DNA of 64,000 bases from Cyanophora paradoxa. Taxonomy: Eukaryota > Glaucocystophyceae > Cyanophorales > Cyanophoraceae. Below the pieces are notes generated by a model. It did not search any database and was not told where the DNA came from. It saw only the letters and a program-made list of their open reading frames with translations. Location: positions 62,001 through 126,000 of the forward strand of contig QPMI01000176.1 of assembly GCA_004431415.1 (NCBI GenBank), given 5' to 3'. The position numbers were made by a program, and so were the translations under genes. Below, piece after piece: positions 1-9,961 of this stretch. Position 1 is the stretch's first letter; every line of letters begins with the position of its first letter.

Positions 1-1981
1 AAGTCGGAGGCGTACACCGCGAGGCTCCACCCCGCCGGCAGCGCGCCCTCGGGCCTCTGCGGGGGCCGGGGCGGGGCGCGCCTCAGCCGCCCGCGCGAGG
101 AGATCGGGCTCGAGGGGGGCGCGGGCGGGGGCGGACGGAGAGGGAGATGAGGACGGGGCGGGAGAAGTCGGCGTGGTGGCTGCCGACGCCCCGCGTCAGC
201 CGAGCCGGCTCGACCCTCCCGGCAGGCCGGGGCCGGGGCGGGAAAGCTCGGGGCGCCTGGGGTTCCCGCAGACGAAGTAGCGGGCGGCCTTGGGGTCGAG
301 GGGGAGCTCCACGTCCGCCCGCCTGCGCCCCCGCCGCCCCTCAGCGCCCCGGCCCGAGCCCCGACGCGGACCCGGCGCGGGGCCGGGCGGGGGCGCACCT
401 GCCGAGCTCCACGGCGACCTGCGGCGCGGCGAAGGCCCTCACCTCGTACCGCAGCAGCTGGCCCGGGCCGCCACCAGCGCTGCCCGCCCGAGGCAAGTGA
501 GCGCCGATCGCGGGCCGGGCGGGGCGCGCGCGGGGCCGGGGGCGGCGGGCACAGAAGAACAGGGGGTGATCGCGCTCGGCGGCGGGGCCGGAGGCGGCGG
601 GGGGCACGACGAGGCGCATGGGGCCGGGGGGGGCGGCGGCGCCCTCCCCGGGGGCCTCGACGTGGAGCGACCACTCGTGGGCCCCCTGCGCGCGCGCGCG
701 CGCGCGCGAGGGAGGGCTCGAGGGTGAGGGGGGAGTTGGAGCGGGGAGAAGAAGGTGGAGCTTTTATCGGGCGAGGGGAGCTCGAGCGGGGGGCGGCTGG
801 CACGGGGCACCTCGCCGGGGGCCCGCGCCACGCGGCTCGCGAAGACGTCGACCGCCCCCGAGCGCACCCCGACCGTCACCACCGCCTGCCCGCATCGCAG
901 CCGCCGTCAGATCGGCCGCCGGGCCGGGCCTGCTCGTGATTGTGCGGGGGCCGGCTGACCGAGGAGCCCGGGGGGACGATGACCGCGAAGTCGCGCCTCA
1001 TGCCGCCGGGGAGGTCCCCGCTCGCCGGCTCCTCGTGCTTCAGCACTGCCCGCGCCCCTTAGCCCACGCATCTCCGCAGGGGTCTTTCCAACAATTAGAA
1101 ATCGAAGCGAGCGTACCGGCGTGCTCGGGGTACAGTTCCTCGGGGGTCAGCGGCGCCGGGGCGGGGGCCACGCGATCGCGATCTGAGGGGCCCGCGTTCA
1201 GAACTAGAGCTCGATCGCGAGAGCGACTTCTAGATAAAATATTCGAAAGCTAGCTTAAGCTTCACGATCAAAAGCGTGGAAATCTTGAGGATCGATATCG
1301 GTTCTTGAGAGGGTCTAAGGCGAGGTTCCGCAGCTGCAGGTGGCGCCGGCGGCGCAGCAAATAAAATATTTTTTTGGAATGCGCACCCTCGCCGCCGCTC
1401 TCGTAGTCCGTGGCCGAGCCGCTGAGCCTTCCGCGGCGGAAGCTGCGCCTGTAGCTGCGGATGAAGCTGTGCCGCGCGGTGCCGGTGCCGAAGGAGGCGG
1501 CGGCCGCCGCGTCGGCCTTCGCGTTGAGGGCGGCGCGGGCCGAGGGCGGGTTGCCCGCGCCGGGGAGCGGCGAGCCGGCCGGGGAGGCGCTCGAGGCGCT
1601 CGAGTCCGGGCCGGGGTCCGCCGCGAGGCCCGCCAGCACGCCCCGCCGGAAGCTCAGGCTCGGCGCGATCCGCCCCCGAAGGCTCCCGCTCGAGCGCTCC
1701 GTCTCCGCCGCCGGCGGGGGCGTGTGCGCATGCGTGGGCGCGGCAGGCTCGGCGGCCGCGGTCGGAGGCAGCCGCGGCGAGACCGACGGCTGGGGACGGG
1801 GCAGGAACGCGGCGAGCTCGCGGTCGAGCTGCAGGTCCGGGCTCCCGCGGAGGGCCGCCCCCGGGTTGATCAGGGCGAAGCGTCCGGCCCCAGGCGTCAG
1901 GCGGCCCGTCGAAGGCGGGGCGACGAGCGCGACGGCGTCGCGCTCAGCGGGCATGGCTACCGTACGCGTACGCGTCGACAC
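1..1981 (-). CDS. Unrecognised multi-exon host protein, 3' part outside window
   Basis: I do not recognise the product. The likely first exon (1981 to 1387) begins with ATG and encodes a Ser/Ala/Pro-rich, disordered-looking stretch ending in SATDYESGGE. Short exons follow at about 1182-1117, 1045-960 and from 885 leftwards, separated by introns with GT...AG ends. The spliced reading includes LTPEELYPEHA, DFAVIVPPGSS and VTVGVRSGAVDVFAS, then HEWSLHVEAPGE. The 'PPGSS..VTV...SGAVDVFAS' pattern looks like a small beta-sandwich domain, remotely like bacterial PPC-type domains, but this is a guess from pattern only. The gene runs off the left edge, so neither its end nor the full domain content can be given. 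Long antisense ORFs here are products of high GC. Confidence 0.4.
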
Positions 1982-3595
1982 GTCGGCGGCTGCCGAAGCT
2001 TAAGAGCTCGAGGCGCCGGCACGGCTGCTTCGAATTCTGCAAGCGAGGCGGCGAGCCTCGCAGCTAGCCTCGCGCGCGGCAGTTGACTCTAAGTTGAAGT
2101 CTGGCCGTCGCCGCCGCCGATGAAAATGCCGCACGCACGGCGCGCGCGCGAATGATCGAAAACGCCCGGCCGTCGGCTGCAGCTGGGGTTCACCGTTCAC
2201 GCCCCTGAAGGGTCGTCCGGACTTCGGGAGCTCGATCGAGCGTGAAGACGGTGGCGACCGTCGACGTCACACGGCGTGGCGTACGCCGCGGTACGCGTAC
2301 GCGTGGGTGCCGCGCGCGGCCGGCGGAGCTGGCTTAGGTGCAAGTTGTGCAACTAACGCCAGTCTCTCGGCAACTTTGACTCAGTGAATTCCGACAATTC
2401 GCTGCGGCGCTGAAAGCTTACTAAGTTAAGGCGCGCGCCGCGGGCGCCCCGCGCCAGTGCGGCGCCAGCGCTGCAGTGCTAGCGGGCCGGGCCCGCGGCG
2501 CCCCGCGCGGCAGAAGGCGGCGGGTAGCTGGGTACAGGTCTGGCAGGTGGGTCCGGCAGAAAAAACCGTTGAACATAAAACCCGTGAAAGAAAAAGAAAG
2601 AACTGACAGGAAAATGAAATCACCTTGAAGAATTGAATCGGTCGGGCCTGAAATTTAGAATTTTAGATACCGTATAACACAATATTAATGCGCTCAATAT
2701 TAATGCGTTTTTGGACCCGGACCCCTATTATGGCTATTAATGCGGCACCAAATTAATGCGTTTTGAAGCCTTTTGGCTGCATATGGGGGGTACAGACCGC
2801 AGTTTCTTAGCGCTTCAATATCAATGCGCCCCCAAATTAATGCGTTTTGACGGCAGAAAACGCATTAAATTGGGGGCGCATTAATATTATGCGCGCACTA
2901 ATATTCTGTTACACGGTATCGATATCGATTGATCCCAGTCCTCGAGTCGCCTTTGTCGTCCGCGGCCTCGTTTTTTGTCATGATTTGGCTTCCCGGACCC
3001 TTCCCGGGTACGCGTGTGTCTCGGACTTCCCGGGTACTAGTACGTATACTGCAGCGGCTAGCTATATAGCTAGGCCAAATTCAAATTATAATTACCGCCG
3101 GGCCGGGTACGCGCAGGTCCTTGGCCATGGGTACATCCAGTAAGTAGCGCTAGCAGGCCAAAATTCCGGGGATACCGCGATATCGATATCGATCTTGGCA
3201 ATCGCAAATTAAATGAAATGGGTGAATTCGAATTCGAATGCGCGCGCGGCGCTCGCCGCCGAATTCGAATGCCCGGCCGCGCGCGGCCCGTCGAACGTGC
3301 ACGTCGCTGCACGATGAGTTCGAAGTTTCGTCGGCGGTCGCGGCCGCGCGGCCCGCGCCACGCTCTGACCGCGTATACGCCCGGCGGCCGGACAATTGCA
3401 AAGAGCCTTGGGACTGACAAGTTGGGAGCGGATCGGGGGCGGCCGGGGGAGCAGCCGCGGCAGCAAGCGCAGGAAACGCCATCGACCGCCTCCGCGCGCG
3501 CCTGGGGCCTGCAGAGGAGAAGGGTCAGAGGCGGCAGCTAGATGCGGGGGACCCGCACGCCGGCCCGGGGAGCTCGCCCTCGCTCTCGCCCCCCG
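1982..3595. other. Intergenic region, repeat- and palindrome-rich
   Basis: I see no convincing gene. The stretch contains many short perfect palindromes (runs of GTACGCGTAC and ATCGATATCGAT type), a MITE-like element at 2666-2920 and GAATTCGAATTCG-type repeats near 3225-3270. The ORFs here have no recognisable domains. Confidence 0.6.
2666..2920. mobile_element. MITE-like element with imperfect terminal inverted repeats
   Basis: A 255-bp AT-rich block begins GATACCGTATAACA and ends with the near-complement TGTTACACGGTATC; about 26 of the 30 terminal bases pair. Inside, TTAATGCG recurs at least six times, and 2829-2876 is a hairpin (CCCCCAAATTAATGCGTTTT, an 8-base loop, then its near complement). 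There is no coding capacity. This is what a non-autonomous DNA transposon looks like. I could not define a clear target duplication, so the family is unknown. Confidence 0.55.
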
Positions 3596-5763
3596 TCACC
3601 CGACGAGGGCGGTGGAGACGTGCGAGTTGAGGCCGCACTTGCCGGCCCCGCGCAGCATCCGGAAGTACCCGCCCTGCCCCAGCCGCCCGCCACCCGTGGG
3701 CCCCGCGGCACCCCCGCGGCGTCCCGGGGCGGGCGCGGGGGCGCACCTCGCCCCACTTCGGCCCCCACGAGTTCTTGAGGATCTGCGGGGGACGGAGCCC
3801 GGTCGGCGAGGGGGCGGGGCGGGGGCGGGCGGGGCCGGGGGCGGACCCAGAACTTGCGGGGCCGGCGGAGGATCGGGGAGACGTCCTCGCCGTACCCCAC
3901 CAGCAGCACCGCGTGGTTCAGCTCCTCCTGCGCCCCCGGCCCGGCTCGCGCCGCCGGAGGCAGAGCGAGGGGCGGGCGGGGCGGGGCGGCGTGGGCGGAC
4001 CTTTGCGCACCACCAGGGCGCCGAGACGCCGCGCATGTAGAGCATGAGGTGGTTCGCTGCGGGGCGGGCGCAGGGCAGCGGTGAGGCGGGGCTCCGGGCC
4101 ACGGTGCAGAGGGCGGGGGCGGGGTGACCGTTGAAGACGACGGCGAGGGGCCCCTGCTTGACGAGCCACGCGGCGATCTGCTCCTCGTCCTGCGCCACCT
4201 GCCCGCCCCGCCCCGCCCCGCCCCGCGTCGGCTCCGGGGCCGTCGGGGCCGAGCGCCGGGGCGCCCCGAACCTCCATCCAGTCCACAGCGCGGGCCACCG
4301 CCCGCGAGGCGCTGTACTCGCACTGCCGCCGGCCCCCGCCCGCCGGCCCGCCTGATCAGCACCCGCCCGAGCAGCACGAGTGGAGCTAGGGGGGCTCGGG
4401 GGGGCCGAGCGCACGCGGTGGTTGCAGAAGTTCGTCTGGTGGATGCTGCGGGGACGGGCGTCTGCCCTCACACGCCCCCCAAGGCCGGCGACCGGGCGCG
4501 CGGGGCACCTGGTGTTGCAGGACTTGTTCGCGAGGCAGACGAAGCAGTTCCCCACCGGCGGCACGCAGTAGCGGTACCTGCCCAGAGCCCTGAAATGAGA
4601 GGAGGGGGTAGGGGGAGGGGGAAGGGGGGGAGGGGGGAGACGAGGGGGTTAGAGCGCACTCCGACTCGGGCATAAGGCCGTCGCGCATCGCGTACTCGTA
4701 AGCCTGCGAGGGGGGCGCTCTGTAGGGGTACGCGGTTTCCGAGGCGAGGGGCTCGAAAGCATGCCGTCTGCGGCCATCCGCCGTAGCAGCCGCAGTTGCT
4801 GGCATCGCAGTCGACGATCTGGATGCTCCGGAAATTAATATTCAGCCGAGACTAACGCGGGGGGGCGCTAGCTGATCGCTCGCCTGCTGCACGGAGAGGG
4901 GCACGAGGTCATTTCCGGCTCCGTGCAGGTACCTGGGCGAGCGTCAGTGGACCGGCCTGAAAGAGCAGAAGACGAAGGGGGATCACCACTGCGACTCAAT
5001 GTTCTCGACCGCGGCATGCGCCCAGCAGCTGCCACAGTTCTCCTGGTTGCGGATGGCTGTGACCGCGCCCTTGTCTCGCCAGTCAAAGTGCGGCGGGAGG
5101 TTGTCGGTCGAGAGTGGCGGCGCCTGGCGCCCCTTTGGCACGTCCTGCGCGTCCATGGGGATCAAGCGAGTCGCCCGAAACTCCTCTGGCTTCATGTCTG
5201 CACGTCATGGTTAGCGACATCGACGTCGCGCGCCCGCGCTCAAAGGCGCGACCTGCGAAAGGCGATCTGCGAGAATAGTGAGCGCACATCAACGGCACGC
5301 ACGCAAGCTCGGTCGAAGCTGCGAACGCACTCAATCCCGTACGTAGCGCCGTCTCGGACATCGGCCGTCATCTCCAGCGCTCGGGCCTCGTTTTCCTGTC
5401 GTCGGCGCGCCCCCTCAGCAGCAGGCAAGCACGCAAAAGCAGGCTCACAATCCAGTTCTTGAATCGCTGGTGCAGCTCCTGCATGCTACGGTACGTGCGC
5501 GAGTGCTCCCGCGCCCAGGCGAGAAAGCGGGAGAAAGAGCGCCCATGCTCAGCAGGAGGCTGCATGGCATCTTCAATGTCCGCAGGCGCAACAGGCCGCC
5601 CATGCAGCAGCGCGCCGAGGCGGGTGAGGAGAGTCGCGGGCTCGAGCTCCCCGCGCGCCGTCGATGCGGCGCCGGCGCACACCAGGACGAGCACAGCGAC
5701 AGCCGCGGCGTTTGAACGCCGCCCAGTCGCGCGAGTGCCAGCGCTGGCGCCGGCGTTGGCCAT
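3596..5763 (-). CDS. Papain-family (C1A) cysteine protease, secreted/lysosomal type
   Basis: Start ATG at 5763 is followed by a signal-peptide-like stretch ([16 protein letters not shown]). An I29 inhibitor propeptide follows ([29 protein letters not shown], ending FADMKPEEF). The mature enzyme begins near [19 protein letters not shown] and carries the catalytic Cys in NCGSCWAHA, the [11 protein letters not shown] motif, GPLAVVFNG, the catalytic His in [13 protein letters not shown], and the Asn in [11 protein letters not shown]. It ends [15 protein letters not shown] with TGA at 3596-3598. Exons I can place: 5763-5449, 5395-5331, a 14-nt microexon at 5266-5253, and 5197-4987, then several more with about 55-65 bp introns, one apparently GC-AG (4764-4704). 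A Cys-rich insertion lies after the Gly-Gly region. Expected role is protein degradation in lysosome/vacuole, or secretion. Confidence 0.85.
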
Positions 5764-5837
5764 CTTTAATTTTGATCTGCAGCTGGCCCGTATATCCGTA
5801 CCCTGGACGAGCGCCTTCGAATTCGAAAAACGTAAAC

Positions 5838-6058
5838 AATTTTTTTTTTGAGAGACTACGGTGGGGCGAACCCCCCGTAGTAATATTAGGGACAAATAAA
5901 CAATTTATTTTTTTTGGTGAATTACCGGCCACAGCCTCTAGTCTACTCCAGCACTGTGGGGGCGTATACAGGCAAGGTGGGGTATGATCGATCGGATTTA
6001 TGTGGAACGGGCGGGATTCGAAGGCGTGATTCTCATCGCAGGGCGATTCGAACACGGA
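5838..6058 (-). repeat. SINE-like repeat; 165 bp of it repeated directly beyond the virus
   Basis: Read on the minus strand, this repeat has a B-box-like start (GTGTTCGAATCG, at 6058 inward) and a 3' end with the hairpin ACTACGG...CCGTAGT followed by poly(A). The same hairpin-plus-poly(A) tail ends the intact SINE at 41666-41829. Bases 5894-6058 are almost identical and co-linear with 30271-30435 on the other side of the virus. Only the left copy has the hairpin tail. I read this as an older tandem host repeat between whose copies the virus integrated. Confidence 0.5.
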
Positions 6059-6063
6059 AGGCA
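6058..6063. repeat. Target site duplication AAGGCA, left copy
   Basis: AAGGCA immediately precedes the A7 start of the left inverted repeat and matches 30249-30254, immediately after the T7 end of the right one. The left side reads A8; assigning one A to the duplication gives symmetric 7-base termini. Confidence 0.75.
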
Positions 6064-6611
6064 AAAAAAATGAGAGAGAGCCGACCACGGTGGCCCACCC
6101 CTCTCCGCCACCCCCATCCCCTCACCCCCTCGCTTGCTGCACCAGCCCTAGCGTCCACCCCACTCTCCCTTCAACCCCGCTCTCTCGTTACGTCTACCCC
6201 GCTCTCTTGTTACGTCTGCCGGCCTTTTCCCTAGGTCAAAGCCTAGCAATAGCTCATGTCTATTCAAGACAGTGCTGACAACTAGAATAGACGAAGAGGA
6301 GCGCGGCCCCCCTTGAGCGCGGTCTGCATAGCAACGAAGCAGAATAGGCTAGACGATATTAATGTGTACAGAGAAGCTAACTGAGGAAACACGTTCAGCG
6401 CTAGCTATGCGATAATGATGTGTACAGCGAAGCTAACTGAGGAAACGGGTTCAGCACTAGCTGGGCGTGTTTACAGTCTGGAGCGAACGTGAGGCACAGC
6501 GCGGGCGAGCTCTATCTAGGCGCTTGGCGCAGCGTCGCTGCTTGTCTGCGACCAGGGGCAACCTCCCAAGCGGTACGGGCCCCCAGAGCGGTCTGGTGCG
6601 GCCTCGGGAGA
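6064..6611. repeat. Left terminal inverted repeat, conserved outer part (548 bp)
   Basis: By eye this pairs base for base with 29701-30248 without gaps. I noticed one mismatch (C in GGTACGGG at left against G in the right copy). It includes a 56-bp tandem duplication (units starting about 6364 and 6420, GTGTACAG...GAAGCTAACTGAGGAAAC) and the motif around CGCAGCGTCGCTGC that also occurs inside the element. The match stops abruptly after 6611. Confidence 0.9.
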
Positions 6612-6977
6612 GAAAACAAACGCGAAAGTGCCTATAGCTAGGCCTGCGCCTGCGCCTGTGTCAGAGCCTGCGCCTGTGCCTGCGCCTGAGCTCGAGTCTG
6701 CACCTGCGCCTGCACTTGAGCTTGTGCCTGCGCTTGCGCCTGTGCTATCAAGCAAGCTCTTCTCTGTAATATAACGTAATGACATAGCTATCGCTCTTGC
6801 TGCAGGGATTCTGTCCAACGGTCCCTGCATGTGCTTCGCGTTCTGCCGCTGACTCGCAGCTCTGCCTAACGCCGACTCGCGGTAGCGCTTCTTCTTTGCT
6901 CGCTCCTTCTCGGATGTCTTGAACTGCCGCTTAGGATGCAGAGCAGCAGTGCTGAGATTGCGCGGCGCGCTGAGCAT
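6516..6977 (-). CDS. Basic terminal protein of left arm, outward-reading
   Basis: Unrecognised protein of about 153 residues from the ATG at 6977; an upstream GTG would extend it to 7025. The N-terminal half is very basic (RQFKTSEKERAKKKRYRES, then GRAASQRQNAKHM), followed by AIAMSLRYITEKSLL and a low-complexity Ala-Gly/Ser repeat coded by GCGCCTGCGCCT-like DNA. It is clearly related to the gene at the right end from 28819 (shared QFKT, KK.RY..S.LG.AA.QR.NAKH and AIAMSLR...EKSLL). Its last part lies inside the conserved outer inverted repeat, while the start lies in the diverged inner repeat. A TATAGAG box is at about 7027-7035 (minus strand). DNA binding is possible from the charge; no function is known. 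Confidence 0.55.
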   Translation of the reverse strand: MLSAPRNLSTAALHPKRQFKTSEKERAKKKRYRESALGRAASQRQNAKHMQGPLDRIPAARAIAMSLRYITEKSLLDSTGASAGTSSSAGAGADSSSGAGTGAGSDTGAGAGLAIGTFAFVFSPEAAPDRSGGPYRLGGCPWSQTSSDAAPSA

Positions 6978-7739
6978 GCGGAAGCTTCCAGGATCCAGAA
7001 GCTGCGCGGGATCGGCGCGAGACACACTCTATAGAACTGAGAAGCTTCCTAAACTTCTAGGTCGTCACATCCGATCGAAGCTTCCAGACTCGTCCTTTCG
7101 GTGCAAGCTCAAGCCCCAGACCAAGCCGTCAAGCTCAAGCCGGCTAGAGTGAACGTCTTTGGGCGAAACGTTCAAAAACTCGGAACTGCTGCGACGCCCG
7201 GCGCTCAAAGCTCGATTTATCGTTTTTGCGCATCGCACACAGTATCCAAACGCTTTGGCCGGCGCCCGGTGCGCTTCTGTGCAGAGATCAAGCTCGGCTA
7301 GCCACCCTCAAGCTAAGCCGGCTAGGGTGAACGTCTCAGGTCAAAAGCTCGGAACTGCTGCGGCGCCCAGCGCTGGAGACTTGTTTTGTCATTCTTCTGT
7401 ATCATAGTTAGTATGCGTACGCTTTGGCCGGCGCCCGGTGCGCTTCTGCGCTGAGGTCAAGCCGCCATACATTTTAGTCGTCAAACCCGACGATTAAAGA
7501 TCTCATCAACGCTGCGGTGCCTGAACGCGCTTGCTGCGGATTTCGTAATTATAGATCATGAAACTATGGAATACACAGCGGCTGGGTCCAAATCGATCTC
7601 TGTCATGAGAAACCATGGTAATCTGGGTCGAAACGTTCAGTCCTGTACGATTGGCTACTGTAGTGTACTAAGCACTGCTATAAATCGATTTTAAATGCAT
7701 TTGCGTATGCTTTTTAATCACCGCCGCAAGAGCGCCAAC
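6612..7739. repeat. Left inner inverted repeat, diverged
   Basis: Similarity to 28221-29700 continues in inverted orientation but only patchily. Shared blocks include the start of the terminal gene, GCCGGCGCCCGGTGCGCTTCTG, the ACCCGACGATTAA block near 7487 and the inner edge TGCATTTGCGTATG...CGCCGCAAGAGCGCCAAC ending at 7739. The left arm carries a duplication of about 178 bp (units from about 7139 and 7317, each with GGCTAG.GTGAACGTCT and AAGCTCGGAACTGCTGCG-like sequence) that is single copy on the right (about 28580-28660). No other gene is apparent between 7026 and 7837. Confidence 0.75.
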
Positions 7740-7837
7740 AAACAGCTGTTGTAACGGGGCGGACCCCCCGAAAGTGCACCGCCACCCTCATAGTGCACGG
7801 CATGCGGCCTGCGGAGCGCGCGCGGTCTGGTGCGGCC

Positions 7838-8182
7838 TCATTCCACTTGATCTGGTTGCTTTTCCGAAACTGGGGTCTTCTCCTTTCTGAAACTTGATAG
7901 CAAGGACTTCCTTCTTTTCAGTGGCTTTGGGATATTTGGGGGTGGCCAAGACAATCTTCGGCTTTCAGAATCATGCCACGGTATAGGTGAATCAGATCGT
8001 GTAAAAGGAGAATTGGACCTAGAAGTCCCGGGTGTGTTATTAGGCGATAGCTGAGTATCAGGGGTGCGTGACCCCTCAGTGTCAGATATTTCGAGATTGA
8101 TAGTTGTCTCACAGCAGCTGCATTTCAATTTGCTGGTGACGTTGAGATGGAACATCTCCATGCATTTACGAAGCAAATCCAT
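7838..8182 (-). CDS. Small hypothetical viral protein with CxxC-type cysteines
   Basis: This 114-residue protein starts at ATG 8182. A short predicted-folded N-terminus (MDLLRKCMEMFHLNVTSKLKCSCCETTINLEI) with three cysteines in KCSCCET is followed by a Ser/Pro-rich, basic, disordered tail. The composition suggests a phosphorylatable or nucleic-acid-binding tail, but there is no family match I can name. A TATATATAG motif lies just upstream on the minus strand (about 8190-8200). Confidence 0.55.
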   Translation of the reverse strand: MDLLRKCMEMFHLNVTSKLKCSCCETTINLEISDTEGSRTPDTQLSPNNTPGTSRSNSPFTRSDSPIPWHDSESRRLSWPPPNIPKPLKRRKSLLSSFRKEKTPVSEKQPDQVE

Positions 8183-8213
8183 CTAGTATGGTCTATATAT
8201 AAAAACAAAGATT

Positions 8214-9047
8214 CTATGGGTTGGGATCAGCCCCTCCAATCGGGAAGTAACGATTCGAATTGAAGGTCTCACCATACTTGACCCCACTTGCAATCACATC
8301 TGTTCTTTCCGCAAATAGAATAATTTTATAGGCGCCCATAAGCGTTGCCCTCACAATAAACTGGTAATCTTCAACCCCTACTGGAGTAGAATGGAAAGCG
8401 ACACCAAAATTGTCAATAGGATTAATTAAAACAGCTATGTTTGGCCGGAGAGCATCATTTCTCCTACAAAGGAAGTAGATATCCGGGGGAATATCGACAA
8501 CACTCTTGAAATGGTTTCCGAGTGGCGGAACGTTATCTACGATTGATGTTTGCTCATTTATGTTTAGCGTGAAAAGTTTAATAATGTAAGGCGAATTCAT
8601 ACCAGGAACATACGTTCTGATTCTTTCATTAGTGTTTTCAGGGTTAGGTTGATCATTTACAAATATAGGGGCGCAAGCAGCGCCGCCCACTCTCAGGCCA
8701 TCTCCAATATAAGCACCTCCTGACCTGCAGGTCACAGCTCCTATTCTTGATTCGTAGGTAAAAGTATTAACCTTGTTAGCATCGTCATAGCTATCAGGAT
8801 CACCATAATGCGCATTAAAATTTGCGTTTGTTACGACAAGATTTGTTGTTTTGACCACTCCATTATTTTTGTCACATCTTACCTCTCCTAAACGTATGAT
8901 GTGATTATCTCGGAAGGTATTTAGAGTTGGCTGCTGCTCCGTTGATTGCAGGCCAGGCACATCATCTGAGACGGCATGCTGCAGGACGTGGTTGGCTGGA
9001 GCGGCGAGGGTCAACGATGGAACTACTATTCTTTCAACAGCTTCCAT
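8214..9047 (-). CDS. Putative virion protein, paralogue of the next gene
   Basis: This 277-residue protein has no family I can name. It aligns along its whole length with the neighbouring 282-residue protein: QH.VSD...GL.STEQ, then IR..E.R.DKN.GVVKTT.L.VTNANF, then RSGGA.I...RV.G, and a C-terminal half ending with ...ER.DV.AS........N. The composition is beta-rich with few charged clusters and no signal or membrane segment, typical of a structural protein. Position next to the giant fibre gene and same strand suggest a virion surface or fibre-attachment role; this is inference. The minus-strand upstream sequence reads TTTTCTAAA directly before ATG. Confidence 0.6.
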   Translation of the reverse strand: MEAVERIVVPSLTLAAPANHVLQHAVSDDVPGLQSTEQQPTLNTFRDNHIIRLGEVRCDKNNGVVKTTNLVVTNANFNAHYGDPDSYDDANKVNTFTYESRIGAVTCRSGGAYIGDGLRVGGAACAPIFVNDQPNPENTNERIRTYVPGMNSPYIIKLFTLNINEQTSIVDNVPPLGNHFKSVVDIPPDIYFLCRRNDALRPNIAVLINPIDNFGVAFHSTPVGVEDYQFIVRATLMGAYKIILFAERTDVIASGVKYGETFNSNRYFPIGGADPNP

Positions 9048-9075
9048 TTTAGAAAACAGAAGATAAAACTTTCAC

Positions 9076-9924
9076 TCAAGGTATAGGATTTTCCGGATTG
9101 CCTTCCTCATACATATTATTCAGTGCTGGATCAACGTTCAGCCCTCTAGTAGCCACTGATGCAGCCACATCGGAGCGATAGCCGATGATTAGGATAGAGT
9201 ATCGGCCTATCGCAGTAGCATATAAATCGAAAAGGTGCCTTGTATTAATATTACGAACTACGTATCCCCGCCCAGCATGTCCAAGACCTTGCACAAAGAA
9301 CGTATACACATGCCCTATCTGGTCATTTTGATCCTGGCAGAGAGATTGTAATGCTTTAGGGATTTCTCTGTTTGAAAGCAACCTCTCACCATCCAGACCA
9401 TTTGGTGTACTTGAATTAGCTATGGTTATTTCAACTTCTACTAGAGCTTGTGCATAGGGAAGGTCACAGCAAGGTACATACATGCGAACTCGTTTACGAT
9501 TTTCGACATTCTCTACTGAAAAGTCTGGGACATCATTGATGGCAATCGATGATGATAGGCCCCCACTAACTCGGCAGGCTCCGGTAATAGCTGCTCCTCC
9601 GGAGCGCACAGTCAGGGCAGCAGTGTTTTGATCATAGTTTATGCTTCGAAGGTCAACACTATATGAGTCAACTCCTCCTGTTATGGGCTGGGAGAAATTT
9701 GCGTTCGTAACCAGTAATCGAGTTGTTTTGACAACCCCAGAGTTTTTATCTGCGCGTAATTCTTTACAGCGAATCACTGATCGCTGATCAAATGCATTAG
9801 TTGAGTTTGGACGCTCAGTGGACTCTAATCCAGCAATGGCATCGCTAACTTCATGCTGCCTCATATGGATTGCTGGAGAGCCCAGTGAGTAGATTGGTAA
9901 CTGGACTCGGTTGTACTCGGTCAT
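9076..9924 (-). CDS. Putative virion protein, paralogue of the preceding gene
   Basis: This 282-residue paralogue of the protein at 8214-9047 shares the signature DKN.GVVKTT.L.VTNANF and the RSGGA..T/G..RV.GG block around residues 100-125. The central part diverges more than the N-terminal third, as expected of a tandem duplication followed by specialisation. It has no transmembrane or enzymatic motif. It is read on the minus strand with only 28 bp to its paralogue and 37 bp to the small protein upstream, so the set probably forms one late expression block with the fibre gene. TTCTATTAA precedes the ATG. Confidence 0.6.
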   Translation of the reverse strand: MTEYNRVQLPIYSLGSPAIHMRQHEVSDAIAGLESTERPNSTNAFDQRSVIRCKELRADKNSGVVKTTRLLVTNANFSQPITGGVDSYSVDLRSINYDQNTAALTVRSGGAAITGACRVSGGLSSSIAINDVPDFSVENVENRKRVRMYVPCCDLPYAQALVEVEITIANSSTPNGLDGERLLSNREIPKALQSLCQDQNDQIGHVYTFFVQGLGHAGRGYVVRNINTRHLFDLYATAIGRYSILIIGYRSDVAASVATRGLNVDPALNNMYEEGNPENPIP

Positions 9925-9961
9925 TTAATAGAAACGAAAGAGAAAAAATAATGTAGCAACG

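Larger units (their letters stand above)
5764..6063. other. Protease upstream region, SINE-like repeat and virus insertion site
   Basis: Between the protease start and the viral inverted repeat lies about 70 bp of upstream sequence, then a minus-oriented repeat (see the entry at 5838) into or beside which the virus inserted. The duplicated target bases AAGGCA are at 6058-6063. Confidence 0.6.

Noticed and set aside
5894-6058. 165-bp target site duplication of the virus
   Set aside because: The copies are not both adjacent to the termini (22-bp gap at right) and a proper 6-bp duplication is present; a pre-existing repeat pair explains it better.
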